A stretch of DNA of 64,000 bases from Methylotenera sp. (GCA_020622105.1 JAHRYP010000007.1:49825-113824), one strand, 5' to 3'. Shown: positions 8,152 to 19,493, numbered from the stretch's first letter. Notes: a model not told the origin generated them from the letters alone. Made by a program: numbers and translations.

Positions 8152-8445
8152 TGAAATTCTCCTTTTTATTAGTCATGGCAATGTTCAATTCGACAATTGC
8201 TTAATAACTTAATTCCGTATTGTATTAATTCGTTGATTAGCAATTGCTGATTTATTCCCTCATTGAGGTGAGCCAACAGACGCAGCACTTCGTAATCTGT
8301 TGATAGTATAAATTACTTGATGGCTTATCTTCAGTTCGCAATCGCACATTAAGAATAAATCAATGTTTCTATTACTATGCTACGCCTAGCAATCTGATTG
8401 GGCAAGGTAATGATTGTTTCTGTTGATGCAGGTCAAACTGCAGAT

Positions 8446-9492
8446 TCAGGTATTTAGATTGAGCATGGACTGCAGTATTTTACGCACGGGTGTAGGAATG
8501 GCAGCGCCGATGGCATCTTCAATACTTAGCCATATCTGGCCAGTTTCACGCACTTCTGAATGTCGCTTTATGACCTCAAGAGGCTGCGGCGTGATATGCA
8601 ATTTAAAGTGTGTAAATGCATGGCTTAGTTGAGGCAATGCCTGTTGCGGCTGCACAGTCATGCCAAACCGCTGTTGTGCGACGGCGCTATAATCATCAGT
8701 GCTTTCCTGTTCCGGGAAGCTCCATAATCCACCCCAGATGCCGCTGGGTGGGCGTTTTTCCAGCATGACATGATCTCCCTGCAGCATAATCAGCATCGTA
8801 GTATGTTTTTCAGGGATCGTTTTGCGTGGTTTTGGGGTAGGCAGCTGGCTCACACGCTGTTGTTGATAAGCTTGACAGCTTTTTACCAGCGGACATTGCA
8901 GGCATTGTGGCTTGCTTCTGCTGCATAGCGTAGCGCCTAAGTCCATCAGGCCTTGGGTGTAAGCGACCATATCGGTTTTTGGCAGCAGACCCTCAGCCAG
9001 TGACCACAGTTCTTTTTCAGTTTTAGGTGTGCCGGGCCAGCCTTCAACAGCAAAATGTCTTGCTAATACGCGCTTTACATTGCCATCGAGTATCGTTTGC
9101 ACCTGATTGAAGGCAAATGAGGCAATAGCGGCAGCAGTGGAGCGGCCAATGCCAGACAAGGTTTGAATCGTATCAAAGTCTTGCGGAAACACGCCGCCAT
9201 GGTCATCCATGATGGTTTGTGCCGCATTGTGCAGGTTGCGCGCTCTTGAGTAATAGCCTAAGCCGCTCCAGTGCTGTAGCACTTCATCCTGTGTTGCATT
9301 CGCGAGCGCAGAAATCGTTGGAAAGCGCTGCATGAATTTACTGTAATAACCAATCACGGCTGTAACCTGTGTTTGCTGCAGCATGATTTCTGATACCCAA
9401 ATAGCGTAAGGGTCAGTGGTATTCTGCCAGGGTAGATCATGGCGGCCGTGTAGCTTTTGCCAAACGATGAGGCGGCTGGAGAAATCAGTCAT
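8446..9492 (-). CDS. mutY: A/G-specific adenine glycosylase
   Basis: A 348-residue base-excision repair enzyme that removes adenine mispaired with 8-oxoguanine. Diagnostic residues are present: the catalytic Glu in SEIMLQQTQV, the helix-hairpin-helix LSGIGRSTAAAI followed by ILDGNVKRVLAR with the catalytic Asp, and a complete [4Fe-4S] motif C-x6-C-x2-C-x5-C (CSRSKPQC, LQC, PLVKSC). The C-terminal ~110 residues are the NUDIX-like domain that recognises 8-oxoG. It is a single gene, divergent from the small lipoprotein gene. Confidence 0.96.
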   Translation of the reverse strand: MTDFSSRLIVWQKLHGRHDLPWQNTTDPYAIWVSEIMLQQTQVTAVIGYYSKFMQRFPTISALANATQDEVLQHWSGLGYYSRARNLHNAAQTIMDDHGGVFPQDFDTIQTLSGIGRSTAAAIASFAFNQVQTILDGNVKRVLARHFAVEGWPGTPKTEKELWSLAEGLLPKTDMVAYTQGLMDLGATLCSRSKPQCLQCPLVKSCQAYQQQRVSQLPTPKPRKTIPEKHTTMLIMLQGDHVMLEKRPPSGIWGGLWSFPEQESTDDYSAVAQQRFGMTVQPQQALPQLSHAFTHFKLHITPQPLEVIKRHSEVRETGQIWLSIEDAIGAAIPTPVRKILQSMLNLNT

Positions 9493-9548
9493 AGGTTATT
9501 TATATGATCTTTGATACGATGTAAGTTGATTTAATTTTAGGATTTAAG

Positions 9549-9734
9549 ATGAAACATATTTTAGTAATGGTTGCCGCATTTGTGGCGTTAAGTGGATGCG
9601 TAGTGGTGCCTGCTGGACACCATCCTAACGGCCCTGGAAATAGCGAAAATGCACCAGGTCACAATAAGGCTTGCGGCGAAGGGCCAGGTAATAGTGGCTC
9701 AGCTCCAGGACAAGTCAAAAAGAACTGCTACTAA
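9549..9734 (+). CDS. Small Gly/Pro/Asn-rich lipoprotein
   Basis: A 61-residue product with a clean lipoprotein signal (lipobox LSGC, Cys17). The mature ~45-residue peptide has two imperfect copies of a GPGNSxxAPG unit separated by a Cys-containing spacer, and ends with NCY. It is probably an outer-membrane-anchored small lipoprotein of unknown role. The signal, the TTTAGGAT Shine-Dalgarno region and its placement just after divergent mutY make it likely real despite its size. No homolog was recognised. Confidence 0.7.
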   Translation: MKHILVMVAAFVALSGCVVVPAGHHPNGPGNSENAPGHNKACGEGPGNSGSAPGQVKKNCY

Positions 9735-9769
9735 CTTGATTGTTAGCGGCAGTTGGCTATGCGTTTAGT

Positions 9770-12766
9770 TTAGAACTTAAACAGTTTCTTTAGCTCTTCT
9801 GCCGCTTTTTCTTTAGCAGCATCTCCTGTCGATTTAGGTGCTTCAGCTGGTGCAGGGGCAGTATTGGTAGCGCCATCAGTTGTTGCCGGAGCGGTCGCGG
9901 GATCAGCTGGCTTTTTCTTACCTAACAGGCTCTCCAGAGCTTTGGTTTTATCGCCATCACCTAGCAGCTCTTTAACCGCAGTACCCTTTTCGCCACCCAC
10001 TTTATCCAGCAGGTTGGACTTGGCCATCGCCGCGCCAATCGCGGCAAAGTCCATGCCGTATTTAGGCGCAGAAAAAGTACCGGTGATTTTTACCGGGATG
10101 CTCAACCCGGCTAAAGAATCGAGATCAGCACCGCCTTGGCCTTTCAATGATTTAACGATGGTTGGTTTAGCCAGATAGTTGATGGTTTCATTGCCGATAT
10201 CAATATCACCGCGGCTATCCCCTTTTGCCAGACGCAAAATTGGTGCCTTCATGGTCAGGTCTTCATTGTGCGCCACGCCATTCTTGATATCGAAAGATGC
10301 GCTGAGCTCGCTGAAATCAGTTTTCTTCTTCTCGTCGGCGCCTATGCTGCTTTTATCCTGAAACAGAGCTACCTTGGATTTTATATCGCGCAGCGTACCG
10401 GGAATATCAATTCCTCTGATGGCGCCATCAGCAAGGTTGACCGTAGATTTGCCAGCTAAGGCTTTTTTAAGCGCGCTTACGGTGTTGCCAGTTGTTGTTA
10501 CATCGACATTCAGGGTGCCTTTTCCTTCCAGCATGTCATTATTAATGGCATCTACCAGCAATGGACCTATCGCGATGTTTTTCATGCTTTGTTTAAAAGT
10601 GATGCTGGGAGTACTGCGCGCATCTACTTTCAGCAGACCATCCATGCTGCCTTGATACAGGTTGGCAGCGAATGGGGAAACCGTGGCGATACCGTCTGCG
10701 GCTTTCAGGCCGATATTTACATTCTGTGTTTTAACATTGGCAAGTTTAAGCCAGCCGATTTTAGCTTCGCCGCTGGCATTAAGCTTTTTTAGCGCACTCA
10801 GATCAATCGGGGTGTCGCCGGAACTCTTGGTGGCAGGTTGATCACTTTTGGTGATGTATTTATCCGCATCCAGCTTGTCAATATTCAGGTTGAAGCTGTA
10901 AATCGGGTCATGAAAACGTGTAATGCCTATATTTGCATTCACCTGACTGTCATCAACTCTCGCTGCCAGTGGATTCAGGCTCAGTTTCTGGCCATCCGCT
11001 TTTAAGTCAATACGCACATTTGATGCTTTGGTTTTGCCATACTTGAGGTTGCCGATACGCAGTGAGCCATCTGCATTCAGTGCTTTCAGGGCACTTAAAT
11101 CCAGCGGCTTATCATCACCTTTGCTGGCGGCTTTGCTTGACGCGCTGTTATCACTAGCGCCGACATAACGGTCAGCATCAATCTGGTCGATATCAACATC
11201 AAAGGTGTACAGCGGCTTGGCAAAATGGCTGATGCCGAAGTTACCCTTAATGTTGCTGTCATCAAGCTTAATGTTGAGTCCAGATAAAGTCAGCTTTTCG
11301 CCATCGGCTTTAACATTGACGTTGAGGCCGGATAACCGGTATTTGTCATAGATTAAATTGCCGATATTGATCTTGCCATCGAGCAGGATATTTTTCAGCG
11401 CTGATAAATCGGCGGGTTTGTTGCTGGCTGGCTCGGCTTTTTTAGATTTGCTGCTGCCCAGTAGTTTATTCAAATCCAGTGTGTCTGCATTGATATTGAA
11501 TTTGACGTTTGGCTTTTTAAAGCTGTTAACGGCAACATCGCCGTTGAGCTTGGTTGCATCTACATTCAGGTTGAATTTGCTGTTAATTTGCTCTTGTTTC
11601 GCATCTGTATGCAGGCTCAGAGCAAAGCCGACTTTTGCGGCACCGTTAGGCAGCGCTGGGTCTTTAATGTCAACATTGCCTGCCAGTTTCGGCAGATCGA
11701 AAATCAGGTTTTCAAGGTTGCCCTGAAATGGAGACGAGAATTTCCCGTCAATGGAACGTGCACCCTGTTTGCCGGAAATATCACCGCTGATACCGCTGCT
11801 TTGCAGTGCTTTAGGTGAGCCTTTGATATCGGCTAATACCAGATTCGCTTTTAAGGTGTCGCCGGCTTTATCCTGCGTCAGGTTTACAGTGACTTTTTTA
11901 CCGGTCACTTCATCTTTTTTCGCAATCAATTCAGGTGCGTTTAAGTCCAGCGTGATTTTTGCCCCACTGAACTGACCATTTAGGGCGAGTTTCAGGCTAT
12001 CAACCAGAAACTCGCGTGTTTCTGGTTTAGCGTCAATATCACCACTGGCCGTGATAGAAACATCTTTGCCGCCTAGCAAGTCACCGGTGATCGTTGCGTC
12101 CAGACCTTTGGCAAAAAAGTGCTTGTTTTCTGGGTCAGCCAGAAAATTACCTTTAACCTTCACATCCGCACTAACGGCTGGCTGGTTGGCTTTAATGCTA
12201 AAATCAGTTGTTAAATCAATCGGTTCCGCCAAGGCAATGTGGCCTGAAGTCAAATTGAATTTTGATAGTGCGTATTGCGCGCCGCTGCCTTCGTCTGTGT
12301 AAGCTACTGCAGAGTTTGTAACTTTAACGCCGTCTACATCAAATTTAATTTCTTCTGATTCTTCTTCCTTGCTCAGCAGATCATCAAAGTTGGTTGTGCC
12401 ATCCTTGTATTTAATGATGTTGGCTTTGGCACCATCAATGTAAATGGTATCAACCACCAGCTGTTTTTTTAACAGCGGTAATACTGCCAGTGCTACCTGT
12501 GCGCTTTGGATAGAGGCAAATTCTTTGTCGGACTTATGTTCGGAGATAGAGACTTTACCCAGATTGGCACCGATTTTTGGCCAGAACGCGAGCTTGATAT
12601 CGCCTTCAATATTCAGGGTGCGCTCTTTTTTGTCTTTCACCATCTTGACCACGAGTGGTTTGTAATCATTCGGGTTAAATGTTGCGGCAATCACTGCTAC
12701 TACTAATATCAATAAGGCAACAACGCCGCCTAAACCAAACAAGCCGTATTTAATTAGTTTTTTCAT
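9770..12766 (-). CDS. AsmA family protein (large)
   Basis: A 998-residue AsmA-family protein: one N-terminal membrane helix (residues ~7-28), then a long periplasmic beta-rich region starting with the typical NPNDYKPLVVKMVKDKKERTLNIEGDIKLAFWPKIG segment. From about residue 450 a ~100-residue unit repeats three times, each opening with PxDLSALK and containing a DDSxxxxNxGI motif. The C-terminus has the AsmA_2-like block followed by a Pro/Ala/Lys-rich tail. AsmA relatives (TamB, YhdP) form periplasm-spanning grooves for phospholipid transport; that role here is inferred. It is a single gene with only ~100 bp to the convergent-side uppP. Confidence 0.88.
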   Translation of the reverse strand: MKKLIKYGLFGLGGVVALLILVVAVIAATFNPNDYKPLVVKMVKDKKERTLNIEGDIKLAFWPKIGANLGKVSISEHKSDKEFASIQSAQVALAVLPLLKKQLVVDTIYIDGAKANIIKYKDGTTNFDDLLSKEEESEEIKFDVDGVKVTNSAVAYTDEGSGAQYALSKFNLTSGHIALAEPIDLTTDFSIKANQPAVSADVKVKGNFLADPENKHFFAKGLDATITGDLLGGKDVSITASGDIDAKPETREFLVDSLKLALNGQFSGAKITLDLNAPELIAKKDEVTGKKVTVNLTQDKAGDTLKANLVLADIKGSPKALQSSGISGDISGKQGARSIDGKFSSPFQGNLENLIFDLPKLAGNVDIKDPALPNGAAKVGFALSLHTDAKQEQINSKFNLNVDATKLNGDVAVNSFKKPNVKFNINADTLDLNKLLGSSKSKKAEPASNKPADLSALKNILLDGKINIGNLIYDKYRLSGLNVNVKADGEKLTLSGLNIKLDDSNIKGNFGISHFAKPLYTFDVDIDQIDADRYVGASDNSASSKAASKGDDKPLDLSALKALNADGSLRIGNLKYGKTKASNVRIDLKADGQKLSLNPLAARVDDSQVNANIGITRFHDPIYSFNLNIDKLDADKYITKSDQPATKSSGDTPIDLSALKKLNASGEAKIGWLKLANVKTQNVNIGLKAADGIATVSPFAANLYQGSMDGLLKVDARSTPSITFKQSMKNIAIGPLLVDAINNDMLEGKGTLNVDVTTTGNTVSALKKALAGKSTVNLADGAIRGIDIPGTLRDIKSKVALFQDKSSIGADEKKKTDFSELSASFDIKNGVAHNEDLTMKAPILRLAKGDSRGDIDIGNETINYLAKPTIVKSLKGQGGADLDSLAGLSIPVKITGTFSAPKYGMDFAAIGAAMAKSNLLDKVGGEKGTAVKELLGDGDKTKALESLLGKKKPADPATAPATTDGATNTAPAPAEAPKSTGDAAKEKAAEELKKLFKF

Positions 12767-12865
12767 AGTGCACCCATCATTCAGGATAGTTATTTAAGCA
12801 GAGGATATTTTACTGCTACTTTTTAAATTTAGGAAAAGTTGTTATACAAGTAGGGTTATTTTTAG

Positions 12866-13663
12866 TTATTTAAAGTACCAAATCACGATGATCCCCAATG
12901 CGATACGGTACCAGGCAAATACTCTAAAACTATGGCTCGCAACAAAGCGCAGCAGAAACTTGATGGCGATCAGCGCTGAAACAAACGCTGTAACAAAACC
13001 GACTGCAAACATGGCTAAGTCATCAATGGAAAGCAACTGCCAGTTTTTGAGCAAGTCATAGCCAGTCGCGGCAAACATGATAGGAATCGCCAAAAAGAAT
13101 GAAAACTCGGTAGCTGTGTGACGACTGAGGCCAAACAGCATGCCGCCTAAAATTGTAGCGCCGGAGCGTGACACGCCAGGGATAAGTGCGACCGCTTGAG
13201 CAAAGCCGATCTGCCATGCCTGTTTGCGCGATATGTCGTCGATTGAAACCGTTTTAGCTTTAAGCGGCATCTTTTCAATCAGTAAAATTGCCAAGCCGCC
13301 CAGTATCAGCGCAATCGCGACTGTAATCGGTGTAAATAAATATTCTTTGATTTTGTCGTGAAAAACCAGGCCCATCAGAGCCGCTGGCAAGAAGGCAATA
13401 AGCACGTTCAGTGAAAAATTCTGTGCTTTGGTTTGATGGGTAATGTGCATCACGGTATTCATGAGCTTGCGGCGGTATTCCCAGCACACCGCCAATATTG
13501 CCGCCAACTGGATCACGATATCGAAAACCTTGGCTTTGTCGTCATTGAAATTCAGCAAGTCACCGACGATAATCAGGTGACCGGTGCTGCTGATAGGCAG
13601 GAACTCAGTCGCGCCCTCAACGAGGCCTTGAATAAACGCTTTTAAAAGTAAAATAAAATCCAT
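12866..13663 (-). CDS. uppP: Undecaprenyl-diphosphatase
   Basis: A 265-residue polytopic membrane enzyme that dephosphorylates undecaprenyl pyrophosphate to recycle the lipid carrier for peptidoglycan and LPS synthesis; overproduction gives bacitracin resistance in E. coli (bacA). Both active-site motifs are seen: EGATEFLPISSTGHL (residues ~16-30) and PGVSRSGATI (~170). Length and hydrophobic profile are normal. It lies downstream of the yidB-like gene but after a terminator, so it is probably transcribed on its own. Confidence 0.96.
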   Translation of the reverse strand: MDFILLLKAFIQGLVEGATEFLPISSTGHLIIVGDLLNFNDDKAKVFDIVIQLAAILAVCWEYRRKLMNTVMHITHQTKAQNFSLNVLIAFLPAALMGLVFHDKIKEYLFTPITVAIALILGGLAILLIEKMPLKAKTVSIDDISRKQAWQIGFAQAVALIPGVSRSGATILGGMLFGLSRHTATEFSFFLAIPIMFAATGYDLLKNWQLLSIDDLAMFAVGFVTAFVSALIAIKFLLRFVASHSFRVFAWYRIALGIIVIWYFK

Positions 13664-13703
13664 ATTGTTGTGCTCTATTGTTTCTTTATAGTTCTATCTA
13701 AGT

Positions 13704-13730
13704 AAAAACGGGCCTGTATGCCCGTTTTTT
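13704..13730 (-). terminator. Terminator downstream of the YidB-family gene
   Basis: AAAAACGGGC and GCCCGTTTTT form a 10-bp stem with a 6-base loop, followed by a U-run in the leftward direction, 14 bases after the stop of the YidB-family gene. Confidence 0.88.
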
Positions 13731-13743
13731 GATAATTTTGGAT

Positions 13744-14133
13744 TTACTTAAGCATACCTAACAGCGTTGCAAGCAGGTTACCAGAATCTTTACCTACTTC
13801 GCCGTTTGGCGTCATTCGGTCTACTACTTGAGGCAGGTATTCAGCGATTTTTGCACTGATTTCATCAGCGTTGATGCCTAGTTTGTTGGCGGCCGTTTGA
13901 ATGGTCGAGCTACCTAAGACTTGCACAACCTGCGAAGCGGATATTGGCAGATTGGCACCCTTGCCGACCCATGAGCTTACCTCATCGGTGAACCCGGCTG
14001 CCTTGAATTTTTCCAGCACGCCCGGCAACCCTCCGTTTTGATTAAACAAGTCTATCGCCACCTGTGCTATTGCGCCTTTTTCACCGCCTAACTTACCTAG
14101 CATGCCACCGGCGAGGCTATCAAATAATCCCAT
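13744..14133 (-). CDS. YidB family protein (DUF937)
   Basis: A 129-residue soluble protein of the YidB/DUF937 family, recognised by the N-terminal MGLFDSLAGGMLGKLGG, the central FTDEVSSWVGKGANLPIS segment and the C-terminal LPQVVDRMTPNGEVG. Function is undefined; members are abundant small cytosolic proteins. Only 15 bases separate it from the upstream pseudouridine synthase gene, so the two may be co-transcribed. Confidence 0.88.
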   Translation of the reverse strand: MGLFDSLAGGMLGKLGGEKGAIAQVAIDLFNQNGGLPGVLEKFKAAGFTDEVSSWVGKGANLPISASQVVQVLGSSTIQTAANKLGINADEISAKIAEYLPQVVDRMTPNGEVGKDSGNLLATLLGMLK

Positions 14134-14148
14134 ACTAACTCCTAAAAT

Positions 14149-15375
14149 TTAGAAACGCTCTTCAGGACGCAGATAGCGCCACTGGCCCACTGGTAACTTA
14201 CCCAGTGTAACACTGCCGATGCGAATACGTTTCAGGCCAACTACCTGCAGACCTACCATCTCGCACATGCGGCGGATCTGGCGTTTTTTGCCTTCACGTA
14301 ATACAAAGCGCAACTGGTCTTCATTCTGCCAACTGACCTTGGCGGGCTTAAGTTTTTCGCCATCCAGGCTCAAACCAAAATTAAGCTGTTTCATACCGGC
14401 GTCTGTTAGCTCGCCAGTGACACGTACCAGATATTCTTTTTCAACCGTAGAGTCTTCGCCAATCAAATGGCGTGCAATACGGCCATCCTGAGTGAGTACT
14501 AACATTCCGGTAGAATCAATATCCAAGCGTCCTGCCGGTGCTAGTCCGCGCAGCATGCCACGGTGGAATTGTTTTGGGCTGTGTTTGTGTAATTCAGGGT
14601 CTTCCGGCCACTGGTTGTCTGGATGCACCAGAACAATTGCCGGCTCGTAGCCATCTTCCGCTTGCCCGCTCACATAACCCACAGGCTTATGCAGAATGAT
14701 TGTAACGTTTTCAGCCTGATGCTCCTGCGCGTAGCTACTGATGATGATTTCAGCATTCGGATCAATGCGCGTACCCAGCGTTTCGATAATCTCGCCATTC
14801 ACTTTCACCCAACCGTTGGCAATCCATTCATCAGCTTCGCGGCGTGAGCAGATTCCACGCTCAGTCATTACTTTTGATAAGCGCGGCTGGTCAGGTTGGC
14901 TGGCAGTTGCTCTGGATGCAAAGGCTTCTTTATTCGAGCGCGTATTATCAAACTCACTCGCCACAAAGCCATCGCGCGCCTTACCGCCACGGCGTGGCGG
15001 GTTGCGATAAGCACCTTCACGGTCTGCTTTATCGCGGCTGGTATTCTCATTACGGCGTGCATCCACCTGCATGGCACGGGATGCAGGCGCACGGCTATCG
15101 GGTGCTGGCTGCTGCCTTGCAGTTGCAGATGGCTGCTCACGCAAGCCACCATCGTGACGATGATTACGCTGACGCGCCGGTTCTGGTCTTTGTGCTGCAG
15201 GTGCACGACTATCGGATGCGCGCGGCTCGCGCGGTTGTTGTGCCTCAGTGCGCTGCGGTTTTACCGGCGCAACAGTACGGTCACGCGGCAGTGAATTATT
15301 GCGGCGCACAGGTGATTTCTTAACCGCAACGGTAGAAGCATCACCAGGTTTTTTGGATATTTTTAGAGTAGTCAA
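14149..15375 (-). CDS. 23S rRNA pseudouridine synthase, RluF/RluB-type, with long basic N-terminal extension
   Basis: A 408-residue RsuA-family pseudouridine synthase. Residues 1-160 are a disordered, Arg/Gln/Ala/Pro-rich extension; ~166-225 are an S4 RNA-binding domain (LSKVMTERGICSRREADEWI...VKVNG); the catalytic domain follows with the active-site Asp in AGRLDIDSTG (Asp285) and the EGKKRQIRRMCEMVGLQVVGLKR motif. The sequence around the S4 domain and the RRMCE motif is closest in my memory to RluF (U2604), but RluB (U2605) cannot be excluded. The basic tail is common in betaproteobacterial members and probably binds RNA. Confidence 0.85.
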   Translation of the reverse strand: MTTLKISKKPGDASTVAVKKSPVRRNNSLPRDRTVAPVKPQRTEAQQPREPRASDSRAPAAQRPEPARQRNHRHDGGLREQPSATARQQPAPDSRAPASRAMQVDARRNENTSRDKADREGAYRNPPRRGGKARDGFVASEFDNTRSNKEAFASRATASQPDQPRLSKVMTERGICSRREADEWIANGWVKVNGEIIETLGTRIDPNAEIIISSYAQEHQAENVTIILHKPVGYVSGQAEDGYEPAIVLVHPDNQWPEDPELHKHSPKQFHRGMLRGLAPAGRLDIDSTGMLVLTQDGRIARHLIGEDSTVEKEYLVRVTGELTDAGMKQLNFGLSLDGEKLKPAKVSWQNEDQLRFVLREGKKRQIRRMCEMVGLQVVGLKRIRIGSVTLGKLPVGQWRYLRPEERF

Positions 15376-15460
15376 AACATTTTTCCTTGAATGTTGCTAT
15401 TTTACGCTTTTTTCAGTTATAACGCCTGAAAGCAATCCCTTAATGCAATGATTCGTCACA

Positions 15461-15495
15461 AACAAAATAGCCAGCATAAAGCTGGCTGTTTTGTT
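15461..15495 (-). terminator. thiC terminator
   Basis: The stem AACAAAATAGCCAGC / GCTGGCTGTTTTGTT (one mismatch, 5-base loop) lies 20 bases beyond the thiC stop in the leftward direction, with a T-rich end. Confidence 0.82.
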
Positions 15496-15515
15496 GAATA
15501 CAATTACATCAAAAA

Positions 15516-17432
<1,917 letters not shown>

Positions 17433-17486
17433 TTATCATTGCCTGCTTTTTGAAAAATTAATAAATCATAGGGAGCAGTAAACGCT

Positions 17487-17572
17487 GCATTCCCTACGGC
17501 GGCATGACCCGCATCAGGTTCAAAGGGTGTATCTCACTATATTCGATAAGAAATATAGACCCCTAGCAATAA
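17487..17572 (-). promoter_or_regulatory. TPP (THI-box) riboswitch upstream of thiC
   Basis: Read on the minus strand this carries the conserved TPP aptamer cores in order: GGGGT at the 5' side, TGAGATACACCCTTTGAACC, TGATGCGGGTCATGCCG and CGTAGGGA closing the element. These are the pyrimidine- and pyrophosphate-sensing helices of the THI box. A variable P3 extension (ATATTTCTTATCGAATATAG) is also visible. It lies in the thiC leader, so ligand-dependent control of thiC is expected. Confidence 0.95.
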
Positions 17573-17836
17573 AACGAATATACGCTAAAACTGCTATAAA
17601 ACCAAGCGTTTAAGTCGGGCATGATTTATAAAAAATAATGACAGGTAAAAAATAAGGCAGAACATACCAAAGCTAATGATTTGAGTGCCATAGTCTAGAC
17701 ACAATACCTGCGCTTAAAAATAGTGCTTAAATTGTAAAGAATTACGACGCTACGATTAAAATTAAGTTTTGTTAAATATTTTTTGTTACACTAGTTCGAA
17801 AAATAACAAATTAAATCATTATTTGTGCGGGGATGT

Positions 17837-17983
17837 ATGGCATTAATTCTCTATCTGCTTTACTACGTAGTGGCAATTTCAGCTTTGGTTTTACACTTTA
17901 CCGGTCATCTTGAGCGCTGGCGCATGCAGTGGCTGCTGGTGGTGCTTGCTGTGACCGTGTTTCCAGTAGTGCTTTACCTGTAA
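17837..17983 (+). CDS. Small 48-residue membrane protein
   Basis: A short ORF (ATG 17837, TAA 17981) encoding 48 residues: an N-terminal hydrophobic helix (LILYLLYYVVAISALVLHF), a short polar loop GHLERWRMQ, and a second hydrophobic helix (WLLVVLAVTVFPVVLYL). GCGGGGA lies about 5 bases upstream. A two-helix hairpin with a positively charged turn is a plausible small inner-membrane protein. It converges on the SDR gene with 12 bases between the stops. I do not recognise the family. The spacer upstream (17584-17836) shows AT-rich promoter-like sequence but nothing definite. Confidence 0.6.
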   Translation: MALILYLLYYVVAISALVLHFTGHLERWRMQWLLVVLAVTVFPVVLYL

Positions 17984-17995
17984 GTGCTGAAACCG

Positions 17996-18802
17996 TTATT
18001 TCAATTTTCTGATGGCAAATTCTTTTGCCAATCTGGCTTGTTTTTTTAGCCCTATATTTACGATTTTAGGTGCAACGCCGTTAAGCCAGGCAAAGAATGA
18101 TTCCGGCTGACCGATAAACACTTCCTGTTTCTCTTGTTCTAGCGCCTTGACTACAATCGCGGCTACTTTTTCCGGTTCGTCGAGGTTACCGCCGGTTTTA
18201 GCGAGCATGGCGAGTGTGGTTGCGTCATTCATTGACGTGTTAACGCCGCGTGGTGCGATGTAAGTGACACCAATGTTAGTATCTACCAGTTCTCTACGCA
18301 GTGCCTGCGAGAAACCATGTATTGCAAATTTGCTGGCACAATAGCTTGCGTAGTATGGAAATCCCAGTGAACCCAGTATTGAGCCTATCATGACAAAGTG
18401 ACCCTGCCCCGTAGCTTTGAAGCCCGGTAGCACTGCATGTGCTAACTGTATGGGAGCCGTAACGTTAGTTTGTATCATTTGCGAGATACGTTCCGGGCGT
18501 TGGTCTTCGAACTGGATAAAATCCAGAATAGCAGCATTGTTGATCAAGATATCAATGCCGCCTAGTTTCTGCTTTGCTTCAGCAGTCACCTGTTCCACTG
18601 TTCCGGCAAGCTCAAAATCAGCAACAATCGTCTTGGCGTTGCCGCCTTTGTTGATAATCTCGTTGGCTAGTTCGTCCAGCTTGTTTGTATGGCGCCCTAC
18701 CAGCGCTAAATTTGCACCCTTGCGTGCCAGCATTAGTGCGATATGTTTACCGATGCCACCGGTGGCGCCAGTGAGTAAGATGCGTTTGTTTTTAAGCTGC
18801 AT
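17996..18802 (-). CDS. Short-chain dehydrogenase/reductase
   Basis: A 268-residue classical SDR: the NAD(P) motif TGATGGIGKH (residues ~12-21), NNAA near residue 88, the catalytic Ser in MIGSILG and the YCASK Tyr-Lys pair. Arg/His after the first strand (VGRHTNK) suggests NADPH preference. It is the last gene of the four-gene operon and starts 13 bases after the diiron-oxidase-like gene stops. In that setting it may reduce a keto or aldehyde intermediate made from an activated acyl group; this is inference. The C-terminal KKQARLAKEFAIRKLK is basic. Confidence 0.88.
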   Translation of the reverse strand: MQLKNKRILLTGATGGIGKHIALMLARKGANLALVGRHTNKLDELANEIINKGGNAKTIVADFELAGTVEQVTAEAKQKLGGIDILINNAAILDFIQFEDQRPERISQMIQTNVTAPIQLAHAVLPGFKATGQGHFVMIGSILGSLGFPYYASYCASKFAIHGFSQALRRELVDTNIGVTYIAPRGVNTSMNDATTLAMLAKTGGNLDEPEKVAAIVVKALEQEKQEVFIGQPESFFAWLNGVAPKIVNIGLKKQARLAKEFAIRKLK

Positions 18803-18815
18803 AAAAAAACCTGCC

Positions 18816-19493
18816 TTATTCCTGCATATGTTCAGCTGCTATTGTACGGAAAATATCGCCGTACAATTTATAAAATATTTTTGCACTGTGAATCAGGCAA
18901 GCTTGATCACTTTCATCCGTTACTTGATTAACCAGACTTTCATAAAACGAAACATGGCTGATGTCGAGTGAGCCGTGTGACAGCAGATAACTGAAAGCTT
19001 TTTTCGGTAAGTTGAGATTTTCTATCAGTTTTTCACCAGCTTGTGTCGCTACCGCAGTACTGGTGCCTTCAAGCACTAATACCATGCCAAAAAATCCAAT
19101 CGGGTTAACGCGGTTGATCATGTCGTAAGCATAGGCCACCATGATTTCGGTAGCCATGCTGGCGCTGGTTTCAGGCGTTTTGCTGGCACGCACAGCTTCT
19201 TTGTCACCGCCGCATTCAGCAATGTCGTTCAGCACCCATTCCTGATGCCCCATTTCTTCTTCAATATATTCGCCAATTGCAGTGCGCAGCCATTCATAGT
19301 GTCCGGGCAGGCGGCCACCGCAGGCCATCAGCAACGGCGTTGTGTGTTTGACGTGATGGTAGGCCTGTGTGAGAAAAGCGATATAGGTTTGTAGCGAGAT
19401 ATTGCCTTTTCCGCCTTGTTGAATGAGCGGCAAACTCATTAATTCGTTACGTTCTTTTTCTGTAGCCTGCAGTAATTTTTGGTAAACAGTCAT
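18816..19493 (-). CDS. TenA-like / haem-oxygenase-like diiron oxidase (HDO) candidate
   Basis: A 225-residue all-helical protein of the TenA/haem-oxygenase-like superfamily. Residues match the pattern of HDO metalloenzymes such as the fatty-acid decarboxylase UndA: EEE-x2-H (Glu79/80, His83), LEG (Glu142), and SHGSLDISH (His173, Asp177, His180), with an upstream His-rich helix (YHHVKH). TenA thiaminases instead use a Cys and have no such metal set, so thiamine metabolism is unlikely. Its ATG overlaps the ligase stop by 4 bases (ATGA). Likely job: oxidative modification of a ligase-activated or free acid. The ligand assignment is by eye. Confidence 0.72.
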   Translation of the reverse strand: MTVYQKLLQATEKERNELMSLPLIQQGGKGNISLQTYIAFLTQAYHHVKHTTPLLMACGGRLPGHYEWLRTAIGEYIEEEMGHQEWVLNDIAECGGDKEAVRASKTPETSASMATEIMVAYAYDMINRVNPIGFFGMVLVLEGTSTAVATQAGEKLIENLNLPKKAFSYLLSHGSLDISHVSFYESLVNQVTDESDQACLIHSAKIFYKLYGDIFRTIAAEHMQE

